Made by a program: the position numbers and the translations under genes. Below the pieces are notes generated by a model. It was not told the origin of the DNA. It saw only the letters and a program-made list of their open reading frames with translations, and did no database searches. This document shows, piece after piece, positions 25,269 through 34,100 of a stretch of 40,499 bases of DNA. The stretch covers positions 1-40,499 of the forward strand of contig JAXHUH010000347.1 of assembly GCA_034211175.1 (NCBI GenBank), read 5' to 3'. Source of the stretch: JAXHUH01 sp034211175 (GTDB lineage Bacteria > Actinomycetota > Acidimicrobiia > Acidimicrobiales > CAIXPF01). Each line of letters opens with the position of its first letter. Position 1 is the stretch's first letter.

Positions 25269-25523
25269 TCAACCACAGAAACGGTAAACCCCGCCATTCC
25301 GGGCAGCACCCGAAAGACGGGCGGACATGCGGTCGAGCGCATCCGGGCCATCACCACGGCTCTGGACCATCCCGACGAAGTCCTCGACCTCGGACCTGTC
25401 GTCGCCGGCCAGACGCGCCCTGATCGAGGTGGCCAGCATCAGCCCCCGCTCGTCGGCCGTCTCACGCAGATGTGCGATGAGTCGGTCCATGTCGCAGACC
25501 ACGTCGTGAGGTGCGTCCGCCAT
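25269..25523 (-). CDS. Small hypothetical protein (84 aa)
   Basis: From an ATG at 25523 the frame encodes MADAPHDVVCDMDRLIAHLR, ETADERGLMLATSIRARLAG and a tail ending GGVYRFCG. Amphipathic helices are plausible and the residue mix is more protein-like than the neighbouring frames. There is no strong ribosome site. Two frames of the opposite strand also stay open here, so the call is weak. No family is recognised. Confidence 0.35.
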   Translation of the reverse strand: MADAPHDVVCDMDRLIAHLRETADERGLMLATSIRARLAGDDRSEVEDFVGMVQSRGDGPDALDRMSARLSGAARNGGVYRFCG

Positions 25524-26206
25524 GGCGTCACCGCACCAGTTGCCGCACGGCGGCTCGGGTGGAAGAAGGCAGCATTCCCGAACAGTACGGACGGGCAGTG
25601 ACAGTGACGGCCGCACCGAATCTCGTGGCACTGCGCTCGCTACGACCTCGATCCCACCGCCCCGCTGGCGGACGGTAATCCCGGCGGCGGGTGGCGGCGA
25701 GGGGCGAGAATCGGGGCGTGGGTTCGTCGATCGGGGCTGGAGGCGTGAACGCGTCGGCGTTCGTGGGGCGGGCGGGTGACGTGCGTGCGCTCACCGACGC
25801 CGTTGCGGCCGCCGGGCGTGGGCGGGGCTGCGTGGCGTTGGTGTCGGGCGAGCCGGGGATCGGCAAGTCGTCGCTCGTCGCCGAGGTCGCGTCGCAGCTC
25901 GATGCGACGGTGTGCTGGTCGTTCTGCCGGCCGAGCGACACGGCGTCGGCGTTCCGGCTGTGGTCGACCGTGATCGACCGGGTGCGCCGCGAGCTCGACG
26001 ATGCACCGCCGGAGCTGGTCGAGGCCGCGGCGGTGGCCGCGCCGGCTCCTCGACGGCGCCCGGGCCGGCGAGACCGCCGCGGTCGGGGACAACGGCGCCG
26101 GGCTCGGCCTCGACGACCGGTTGGCGGCGTTCGACGCCGTCGAGACGCTGCTCCATGCCGCCGCGGACCGCACGCCGCTGGTGGTGATCGTCGAGGACCT
26201 TCACTG

Positions 26207-26295
26207 TCCCTGACGTTTCATGGGCCGCCCTCGTCGCCGCCGAACGTGGGCCGTCGCGTCCGGTCGAGCAGGAGCGATATGAAACGTTGGGGATA
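26207..26295. mobile_element. Palindromic MITE-like element, copy A (89 bp)
   Basis: Removing these 89 bases rejoins the ATPase reading frame exactly: CACTG then GGCGGATGAG gives His-Trp-Ala-Asp-Glu. The ends form imperfect inverted repeats (TCCCTGACGTTTCAT and ATGAAACGTTGGGGA, 13 of 15 pairing). There is no target duplication of more than a base or two and no coding capacity. A second copy lies 136 bp downstream. The insertion shifts the frame. Confidence 0.75.
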
Positions 26296-26431
26296 GGCGG
26301 ATGAGGCATCGGTGTTGCTGCTCGAGCACCTGGCCCGGGGTCTAGCCGACAGCAGCCTGGCGACCCTCGCCACCTACCGGGACGTCGACGTCGGCGAGGG
26401 CCCTGCGCTGGTCGCCGCGCTCAGACGCCTC

Positions 26432-26521
26432 TCCCTGATGTTGCATGGGCGTCCCTCGTCGGCATCGACGGCGAGCGGCCACGATCCGGCCGAGCCTCAG
26501 CGATATGAAACATCGGGGATG
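26432..26521. mobile_element. Palindromic MITE-like element, copy B (90 bp, in frame)
   Basis: This copy has the same layout as copy A: TCCCTGATGTTGCAT at the left, ATGAAACATCGGGGA at the right, and shared ATGGGC, CCCTCGTCG and AGCGATATGAAAC. Its 90 bases keep the host frame open and would add 30 residues to the protein. Between copies A and B the arm bases co-vary (C with G, T with A), so each keeps its stem. It resembles in form the in-gene palindromic elements known from Rickettsia. Confidence 0.72.
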
Positions 26522-29057
26522 GCCGCCACCGGCCCCCATCTGACGTTGCGGGGCCTGCCGTCGGAGGAGCTGGCGTTTCTGGTCGACACCTTCGGCGGGG
26601 CCCCGATGGAGGTCGACGAGCTCGTGCGGCGCACGGGCGGCAACCCGTTGTTCTGCCGGGGCTGGTGCGGCTGCTGGCGGTGGAGGACGTGGCCGTCGTG
26701 CCGGCCGGGGTGCGGGCGGTGATCGAGCGCCGCCTGGCCCGGCTGCGGCCGCTGACCCGCCAGGTGTTGCGGGTGGCTGGGGTGTGGGGCGGCGAGGTCG
26801 ACGTGCCGGTGTTGGCGTCGATCGTCGAGGTCGGCTGTGACGCGGTGGCCGGGGCGCTCGACGAGGCACGGGCCGCCCGACTGGTGAGTGTCGGGGCCGG
26901 TGGGCGGAGCGCGGGACTGATCCACGCGCTGGTGGGTGAGGTGCTGGTCGAGGAGGTGTCGACGTCGCAGCGGCGGGAGCTGCACCGGCGGGTGGCGCGC
27001 ACGATCGAGGCGGCCGGTGACCCGGCCCGGGTCGGTGAGGCCGCCCACCATGCGCTGGCCGGCGCGTCGGGCGACGACATCGGCTGGGCGGTCGACCTGG
27101 CGGCGCGGGCGGCGGGGCGGGCGATGGCGGTGCTGGCCTACGAGGAGGCGGCGGTGTGGTGTGAGCGGGCGTTGGAGGTGCTGCGGTTCGAGGCGCCCCG
27201 GGATGCGGCGGAGGCGCCGTTGTTGATGTCGTTCGGTGAGGCGCGGTTGGCGTCGGGTGAGGTGGAGGCGGCGCGGGCGGCGTTCGAGCGGGTGGCGGCA
27301 ATCGCCCGCCGTCGTGGGGACGGGGAGCTGCTGGCCGACGCAGCGCTCGGGTTCGGGCTCGGGTTCGGGGCGATCGAGGTGCAGTGGCTCGACCCGGTGC
27401 AGGTCGAGCTGTTGACCGAGGCGCTCGATGCGTTGGGGCCGGAGCCGTCGCCGCGGCGGGTGTGGGTGCTGGCGCGGCTGTCGGTGGCGTTGTCGTTCAT
27501 GGACGAGGAGGAGCGGCGGGTCGCGCTCGCCGAGGAGGCGGAGGCGATGGCGCGGGTGCTCGACGACCGGCGGGCGCTCGGGTATGCGTTGGCGGCGCGT
27601 TGTGATGCCTGGTCGGGGCCCGATCACTGCCGGGAGCGGGCCGAGGACGCGGCGGAGGTGGTGGCGACGGGGTTGGCGAGCGGTGACCTGCGGCTGGAGG
27701 CGTTGGGCCGGCGGTTGCGGGTGGTGGCGTTGTGGGAGCTGGGGGAGGTGGCGGCGGCCGACGTGGAGATCGCCGCGTTCGGCCGGATCGCCGAGCGGCT
27801 GCGCCAGCCGAGGTACCAGTGGTACGTGCCGTTGTGGCAGGGGCGCGGGCGTTGATGCGGGGCGACATGGAGGAGGCGGAGCGGCTCCAGGGGGAGGCGG
27901 AGCGTCTGTCGGAGCGGGCGGCGAGCCCGGCGGGTTGGCTGCACACGTACACGTTGTGGTGGATGATCCGCCGGGTCACCGGGGAGGCGGCCGAGGCGGG
28001 GCGGACGATGACCGAGCTGCTGCAGAAGGTGGGGAACTCACCGATCGTGCAGACCGACCGGTGGGCGGTGGCGGCGGCGATGAGCGGTGAGAACGAGCGG
28101 GCGAGTGCGCTGCTGGACCAGTGGCTGCACGACGGCGTGGACCGTCGGGTGCGGGACTCGGAGTGGCTGCCGGAGGCGGCCCAGGTCGCGGAGGCGGCGG
28201 TGGTGGTCGGCCATCGCGAGCTGGCGGCGGTGCTGCTGGACCGGTTGGCGCCGTACGAGGACCTGGTGTGCGTGGAGGGCGACGGTGCGGCGTGCGCCGG
28301 GTCGGTCGCCTGGTACGTGGCGATGCTGGCCGACGTGGTGGGCCGGGCCGACGATGCGGCCCGCTGCCGGAAGGTGGCCGGGGAGGTGCGCGGCCGGATC
28401 GGCCTGGTCGCGGACCCGCCGCCGCTGATGCCGACACCGGTGACGGCCTCGGAGGATCGTGATCCGTCGCCGCCGAGGCTGGTGCACGAGGGTGCGACGT
28501 GGGAGGTCACCTTCGCCGGGAAGACGGTTCGGGTGCGCCACTCGAAGGGCATGGCCGACCTGGCCGTGCTGCTGTCGAGGCCCGGGTCGAGGTCCCCGCG
28601 CTCGAGCTGATGGACGGCGTCGACGTCGGCGGCTCGGCCGGCCCCGCCATCGACACGACGGCCCGCCGGGCCTACGAGGACCGGATCCGTGACCTCCAGG
28701 AGGAGGTGGAGGAGGCGAGAGCCATGGCCGACCTCGGCCGGGCCGAACGAGCGGAGGCCGAGCTCGACACCCTGGTCACCCACCTCGCCAGCGCCGTCGG
28801 CCTCGCCAGCCGCACCCGCGAAACCGGCGCCGCCACCGAACGCGCCCGCTCCGCCGTCACCCAACGCCTCCGCGCCACCATCCGCACCCTCACCGACCTC
28901 CACCCCACCCTCGGCACCCACCTCCAAGCCTCGATCCGCACCGGGATCGTCTGCGCCTACGAGCCCGACCCAGTGGCGACGTGGCTCGTGGCGTCCGATG
29001 CCCGATGACCGGAAGCCGTCCGATACCCGCCGACCGTGCCGTTCAGGAGCCGACCCC

Positions 29058-29093
29058 TATAACCTAGACGCCATATTCACCGCGAGTTATACT
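29058..29093 (+). promoter_or_regulatory. HigBA-like promoter with possible operator arms
   Basis: TATACT at 29088-29093 is a near-consensus -10 box eight bases before the ATG at 29102, again a very short or absent leader. TATAAC (29058-29063) and GTTATA (29086-29091) form a spaced inverted repeat that overlaps the -10 box. It could be the binding site of the antitoxin. The AT-rich patch stands out from its surroundings. Confidence 0.5.
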
Positions 29094-29101
29094 GCCCGCG
29101 G

Positions 29102-29545
29102 ATGAGCTCGGTTGAGTACCACTGGGAGTTCGCCGAGCAACTGGAGACGCTCGCAGCGACCGACATCAGCGCGTTCAGCGACGTGGTGAACCTGGTCAAG
29201 GCGCTGGATGGCTACGGGCACGAGATCGAAGGAGACGACCACGCGTCAGACCTCTCGCATCCCATCGTCAGCAGCCGGTTGGACCTGTGGGCTCTTCGGC
29301 GGACGCCCCCGACCTGGGCCGCACCCGACGCAGCTGGGCCACCCGTGCTGCGGATCCCGTACGTGTGGATGTCCGACGAGCGAGGACGCGAGTACGCCCT
29401 CGTCCTGTTCATCGGCGACAAGACCGATCTCGGCAACGCCTGGTACCCGCGAGCCGTCACCAGGATCGAGGGAACGATGATCCCGGTCTGGGAGGGGCAG
29501 CACCCGGGCCACCGAGCGCGACCGAAGCGTAGGAGAACGTGGTGA
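29102..29545 (+). CDS. higB: HigB/RelE-like toxin
   Basis: The 147-residue protein has a helical start (YHWEFAEQLETLAATDISAF). A beta-sheet core typical of HigB/RelE-fold mRNA interferases follows (HPIVSSRLDLWALRR, PPVLRIPYVWMSDERGREYA, LVLFIGDKTDLGNAWYPRAV). The end is basic (HRARPKRRRTW). It precedes its antitoxin, the reverse order usual for hig modules, and overlaps it by four bases (GTGA). RNA cleavage on the ribosome is the family activity; it is not shown by any single motif here. Confidence 0.75.
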   Translation: MSSVEYHWEFAEQLETLAATDISAFSDVVNLVKALDGYGHEIEGDDHASDLSHPIVSSRLDLWALRRTPPTWAAPDAAGPPVLRIPYVWMSDERGREYALVLFIGDKTDLGNAWYPRAVTRIEGTMIPVWEGQHPGHRARPKRRRTW

Positions 29546-29961
29546 GCAGCGAACTGACCGGGAGCCATCTCCCGCCCTTGACCGGCGCCAACGACAGCGG
29601 CGACTCGACGAAGCGAGTCGAGGACCTGATCGAGCGGGTTCGCACGCAGCACCCCGACGTCGCGAAGCGGATTGACGAACGCGCAGCCGCCATCGACAAC
29701 GTGATCACCGCCAAGCGAGACCGCCTCGCCGACCTTCGGCGGGCCGTCGGTCTGACCCAGCAGCAACTCGCAGCACAACTCGGCGTGTCGCAACCCGAGG
29801 TGTCGAAGCTCGAGGCGCGGGAGACCTTCATGGTCGACACCCTCGCCAGGTTCGTCGCAGCGACCGGCGGCCACCTCCGCCTCCTCGCCGAGTACGACGA
29901 CGGCGCCGTCGTCGAGCTGGCCTTGACCGACAGCGCCGAAGCCACCGAAGCTGACGCCTGA
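29542..29961 (+). CDS. higA: XRE-family HigA-like antitoxin
   Basis: The 139-residue protein has a helical N-terminal half with VAKRIDERAAAIDNVITAK. A Cro/C1-type helix-turn-helix follows at about residues 66-91 (RAVGLTQQQLAAQLGVSQPE), then a short strand-rich end (GGHLRLLAEYDDGAVVELAL). The GTG at 29542 is preferred over one at 29539 because AGGAG is then six bases away and the start overlaps the toxin stop. It should bind the toxin and the spaced TATAAC/GTTATA site upstream. The stop codon lies inside a hairpin. Confidence 0.82.
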   Translation: MSSELTGSHLPPLTGANDSGDSTKRVEDLIERVRTQHPDVAKRIDERAAAIDNVITAKRDRLADLRRAVGLTQQQLAAQLGVSQPEVSKLEARETFMVDTLARFVAATGGHLRLLAEYDDGAVVELALTDSAEATEADA

Positions 29962-29974
29962 CACAGGCGTCAGC
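29950..29974 (+). terminator. Hairpin at the end of higBA
   Basis: A perfect 11-bp stem (GCTGACGCCTG / CAGGCGTCAGC) with a three-base loop includes the higA stop codon. No run of T follows, so it may be a GC-type terminator or an mRNA-stabilising stem. Confidence 0.5.
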
Positions 29975-30151
29975 CGGCGCGGCTCCGATCCTCGAGCCTG
30001 AGGTTCGTTGCGAGGAGCGTCAGACTGCGATCAGCGACAGGCCCCAGCGGGCACGTCGGACGCGAGGTCGAGAATTGGACCTGCCACGCGATCGGTTGAC
30101 CGCGAGCACGCCACGTCAGCGGTGGAGCGCCGGATCCGCCGATTGGGCGCC

Positions 30152-30562
30152 TTAGATCGCGCGGCGCCTCGGTCGGTTGTCCAGCGCCTTCCAGGCGGCG
30201 AGGTGTCGATCCCAGCTCTGCCGCCCGATGACGGGCTCGGAGGTGGCGCCAATCGATCGGACGGTGCGTGACGCCGACCGCGAGCCGAGCGCCGGTCGCG
30301 GTGGCGGCCCGCCGGAGGAGCCGTTCTTCCGCTGCGCGAGCCGTTCCGCTTGCTCGACGTGAGCTCGCCCGAGCTCTTTGGCGGTGTCCCTGGAATCGAG
30401 TTCCCGCGCCGACCAGTTGCACTCGCAGTACACCGCATACTCCTCCAGCGCATGGTCGAAGCGGGTGCGCACGCTGTGGCGTTTCGGCTCGCCTTTGCGC
30501 CTCACATTCACGCCCGTCGTGTAGCCCGCACGCCTCCACGCCTGCTTGCGTCCCGCTGCCAT
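30152..30562 (-). CDS. Hypothetical small basic protein with a CxC motif (136 aa)
   Basis: The ATG at 30562 follows GAGGGGG. The first ~80 residues look genuine: MAAGRKQAWRRAGYTTGVNV, RTRFDHALEEYAVYCECNWS and TAKELGRAHVEQAERLAQRK. The rest is Arg/Pro/Ser-rich and less convincing, so the true end may differ or the tail may be decayed. The CEC pair suggests metal or zinc binding but no known finger is complete. It faces away from the helicase gene and toward higBA. No family is recognised. Confidence 0.45.
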   Translation of the reverse strand: MAAGRKQAWRRAGYTTGVNVRRKGEPKRHSVRTRFDHALEEYAVYCECNWSARELDSRDTAKELGRAHVEQAERLAQRKNGSSGGPPPRPALGSRSASRTVRSIGATSEPVIGRQSWDRHLAAWKALDNRPRRRAI

Positions 30563-31132
30563 GACATCCCCCTCGCCAACTGCGCTGTGAGGTCATGGGA
30601 CCACTCGACCGAGCAATCCGGTACCGCCATCCTCGGCAATTGGCCGAGGTAGCAGCCTTCGTTCTCGCACGTGAAGGGCGGGTGGCCGACATCGAACCTT
30701 CACTGCAATGCGATTGAACGACGATCGCAACGGTTGTCTCACGTTCGCATCAGCGGCTGATCCAAGGCGCGAATTCCACCTAATCGTGCGGTGGATCGAT
30801 CGACAGGTCCTCCTAGCCTCTCTGCTGATAGGGCCGCCGACGCTCGATGGCGGGCAACGCGGCCGGGGAACAAGCGGAGTGTCGCGCTCCGATTTGTACG
30901 AGCAGCACGCACGCATGAGTTCGGGTCGGGGCTGCGGCGTGGTCGAACAGGCGGGGATCGTGGCGGGATCTGGGGACAGCGCGAGCAGACGAGAGATCGT
31001 CGACGGCGGGCGGCACAGGGTCGCCGAGCCCGGGTTGTCACAGCCGCTCCCTACGGAGGGTAACGACGGGCGGACGCGTGGTCACGGCGGCCGACGGCGC
31101 CAGTTCGAGGAGCGATCGGAGTTGAGCAGGCG
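30563..31132. other. Gap without a recognisable gene, upstream of the helicase
   Basis: About 570 bases lie between the small protein and the helicase-nuclease start. A plus-strand frame (30708-31136) stays open but reads Gly/Arg/Ser-rich, has no ribosome site and overlaps the next start by four bases; I do not accept it. Regulatory sequence for the helicase is expected here but no clear box was found. Confidence 0.45.
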
Positions 31133-34100
31133 ATGACCGGCGACCAGACCGTGCAGGCGAGGACGACGCGGCTGCTCAAGTACCTGCAGGCGGTGCGTGC
31201 GCTGCGCGAGCGGCCCGTCCGCCACATCAACGGATACCGGGACATGCAGCGGTGGATCGCCGACATCCCGGACCACCCGGCCTGCGTCGTGACCGCCACG
31301 GGACAGACGCCGTGGCTTCGGGTCGAGAAGGCATCGAAGCCGGATCCGCCGCCGGAGATGCACCCGGTGCTGGTCGAGTTCGTGGACGGTTCAATCGCGA
31401 ACCCCCGACACGAGCCGATGCTCCGCCCCGGCCTCGACGTGGAGTTGGCGGACCGTCCCGACGACCTGGCACAGCTCGAACGCGGCCTGCGCAACTACGT
31501 CGAGCACGAGTGGCGGCCATGGGCCGAGGTGGCCTGCGTCGCGGTTGCCGCCCGGGAACTCTACGACGAGCTCTACGAGTTGCGCCTCCGGCTCCAGCGG
31601 GAGGAGTCGGCGATCGAGCTGGTGTGGGGCCACGGCGTCCTGTCGTGGAAGGTCAATGACGAGATCGTTCTCCACCCGATGGTCACCACCCGGATGGAGC
31701 TCGACTTCGATGCCGGCACCGGGGCGATCTCCCTCGTCCCGGAGTCGGCGGACGCCCGCCTCGAGATCGACCTGCTGCAGGGCCTCGGGCTACACGGCTT
31801 CGATCTGCTCGTCGACGTCGCCGACTCGTTCCGCAGCGATCCGGTCGGCCCGTTCGACCCGAACACGCGCCATCTTTACGAGCGCCTGCTCGCACCGCTG
31901 GGCTTGGACGGGCGCGTCAGTGACGCCGAGCGCCACGAGCCGCCGGGTGCGACGCCGGTGATCACGGCCGGGTCGGTGCTGTTGGTCCGGCGCCGCCACA
32001 CGCTCTACCAGCGGTACTTCTCGATCCTGCACGACGCCGTTGCCAACGGCGCGCCCGTGCCGTCTCCCCTCGCGGCGGTGGTGGCCGACGAGCCGAGCGT
32101 CTTCGACGGCGGCGACGCCGACCGCTGGGCGACCGTGGGCGAGCGCCTGCTCATGCCGTTGCCGACGAACGAGGAGCAGGAGCAGGTCGTCCGTCGCCTC
32201 ACGCAGCACCGTGGCGTCACGGTCCAGGGTCCGCCCGGCACCGGTAAGACCCACACGATCGCCAACCTGGTCAGCCACCTCGTCGGCCACGGCAAGCGGG
32301 TGCTGGTGACGAGCCAGAAGGAACAGGCGCTGTCGGTACTCCAGGAGAAGATCCCCGAGTCGATCCGCGACCTGTCGGTCGCCGTCCTGGGCAACTCGGC
32401 GGCGTCGCTGCAGCAACTCGACAACTCGGTGCAGGCGATCTACGAGCACGCAGCCGGCCTCGACCGGGAACGCGCGCGAGTCAGGATCGCCGACCTCGAT
32501 GACCGCCTCGACGCGGCGAGGCGCCAGGTCGCCGAGCTCCGCACCCGGATCGCAACGAGCGTGGACCGCGAGCGCGCCACGTTCCGGCTCGGTGAGGTGG
32601 GCTACACACCGTCGACGCTCGGCCGGTTGCTCTCCGAGCATCGTGAGCGGCTGGGGTTCATCACCGATCCGATCGAGGCGACGATTCCGTGCCCGTTGAC
32701 GCGATCTGAGCTGGAGGAGCTCTACCGGCTGGGCGGCGCCCTCGAGCCCACCGACTGCGCCCACGCCCGGCGCGTGCTGCCGGCACCGGAGCACCTGCCC
32801 TCGGCGGAGGACCTGGCAGCGACCGACCGTGAACTGGCCGGAGTACGGGATCGCCTCGCCGCCACCGAGGACCTGATCACGGACCGCTCCGCCCTGGACC
32901 GGCTCGGCGCCGACGGGCTCCGGGCGCTCGCCGCCGAGGTCGCGCACGTGGCCGAGCGGCTCGGCGAGCTCGAGCAGCCGTGGCTCACCGCGATCCGGGA
33001 CGAGGTCCGCAGCGGGCCGTCGTTGCGGGCGTCGTGGCAGGGCCAGGTCGAGGCCATGACGGCGACGATCGATGGGCTCACGCACCATCGGAACCGGCTG
33101 CTCGGCCATCGGGTCGAGCTTCCTGGCGGTGGGCTGCCGACCAAGGAGCAGATCGGCCAGCTCGACGAGCTGCGACGACGGTTCGAGGCCGGCAAGGGGG
33201 TCAGCAAGCTCCTCCACCGCGACCTCCACCAGCTGCGCGAGGGCTGCCGGGTCGATGAGGAGCCGCCGCGCGCGGTGGACGACGTCGACCTGTGCCTGGC
33301 CCAGGCGCAGAGCCTGCGACAGCGCTACGAGCTGATGAACCGCTGGAACGACGCGGTCACCACCGCGGGTGGGCCCCGCGTCAAGGCGAACGAGGCCCGT
33401 CCGGAAGCCGTCCTCCACGACTACGTCGGGGCGCTGCGCGACGCGGTCTCCTGGGAGACCGGCGCTTGGGACGGGTTGCGCAGCCGCCTGGTCGTGGCGG
33501 GAGCGAGTGTCCCGACGCACGCCACTGCCGACGAGCTGCGGGCGGTCGCAGCCGGCCTCACCGCGGCCGGCGACCACTACACCGAGCAGCTGTTGGCCGC
33601 CCGACTGGCGGGGGTCCGCAAGTACCTGGAGGACGGCGCGGCCAACGGCGACGCCGCCCCGAGCTGGCGGGACCTCCTCGCCGCGTTCGATGCGTCGGAC
33701 TGGCCGCGTTGGGCCGCCGCGCTCGACGAGGTGCGCCGCATCTGGAGCCTCACCAGCGCGGTGGTCCGGCTCGACGAGCTGACCGAGCGCCTCCGTGCCG
33801 TGGCACCGAACTGGGCAACGGCGATCCTGGCGCACCGGGGTGACGGCACCGCCGGCCAAGCCGAGGTGGCGAACGAGGCCTGGGCGTGGCGGCAGGCCGA
33901 CACGTGGCTCGAACACGTGGTTCGGGCCGAGGACCCGGCGGTGTTGCAGAGCCAGCTCGAGGAGCAGCAGCGCATCGTCGCCAGGTTGACGGGCGATCTG
34001 ACCGCCGCGTCGGCGTGGCTGTCGCTGGCGGAGCGACTCACCGACGCCGAGCGGAGCGCGCTGTCGGCGTGGGCGCAGGCATTGAAGAAGGTCGGCAAGG

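Larger units (their letters stand above)
25718..29008 (+). pseudogene. Large ATPase/TPR signal-transduction regulator, multiply broken
   Basis: Joined across breaks, the product would be about 1,060 residues. An N-terminal ATPase domain (AFVGRAGDVRAL; Walker A GEPGIGKSS; Walker B VVIVEDLH) precedes a long TPR region (AYEEAAVWCERALEVLRFEA onward). The C-terminal helical segment carries EDRIRDLQEEVEEARAMADL and AVTQRLRATIRTLTDLHPTL. It resembles MalT/LuxR-type large ATPases, but no LuxR helix-turn-helix is seen. Breaks are single-base shifts near 26040, 26660 (missing C), 27845 and 28590 (missing G), plus palindromic insertions at 26207 (out of frame) and 26432 (in frame). The Walker B Trp-Ala-Asp is split by the first insertion. 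Confidence 0.75.

Noticed and set aside
26207..26521. The two repeats as a start of a CRISPR array
   Set aside because: There are only two units, each an inverted repeat of ~89 bp rather than a short direct repeat with unique spacers, and no cas gene is present.
26312..26722. Reading the middle of the regulator as an independent 136-residue gene
   Set aside because: Its start lies inside the ATPase domain and it runs through the in-frame palindromic element; upstream and downstream pieces clearly belong to the same protein.
30708..31136. Possible small gene overlapping the helicase start by four bases (ATGA)
   Set aside because: The product is low-complexity (Gly/Arg/Ser), has no ribosome site and resembles non-coding frames nearby.
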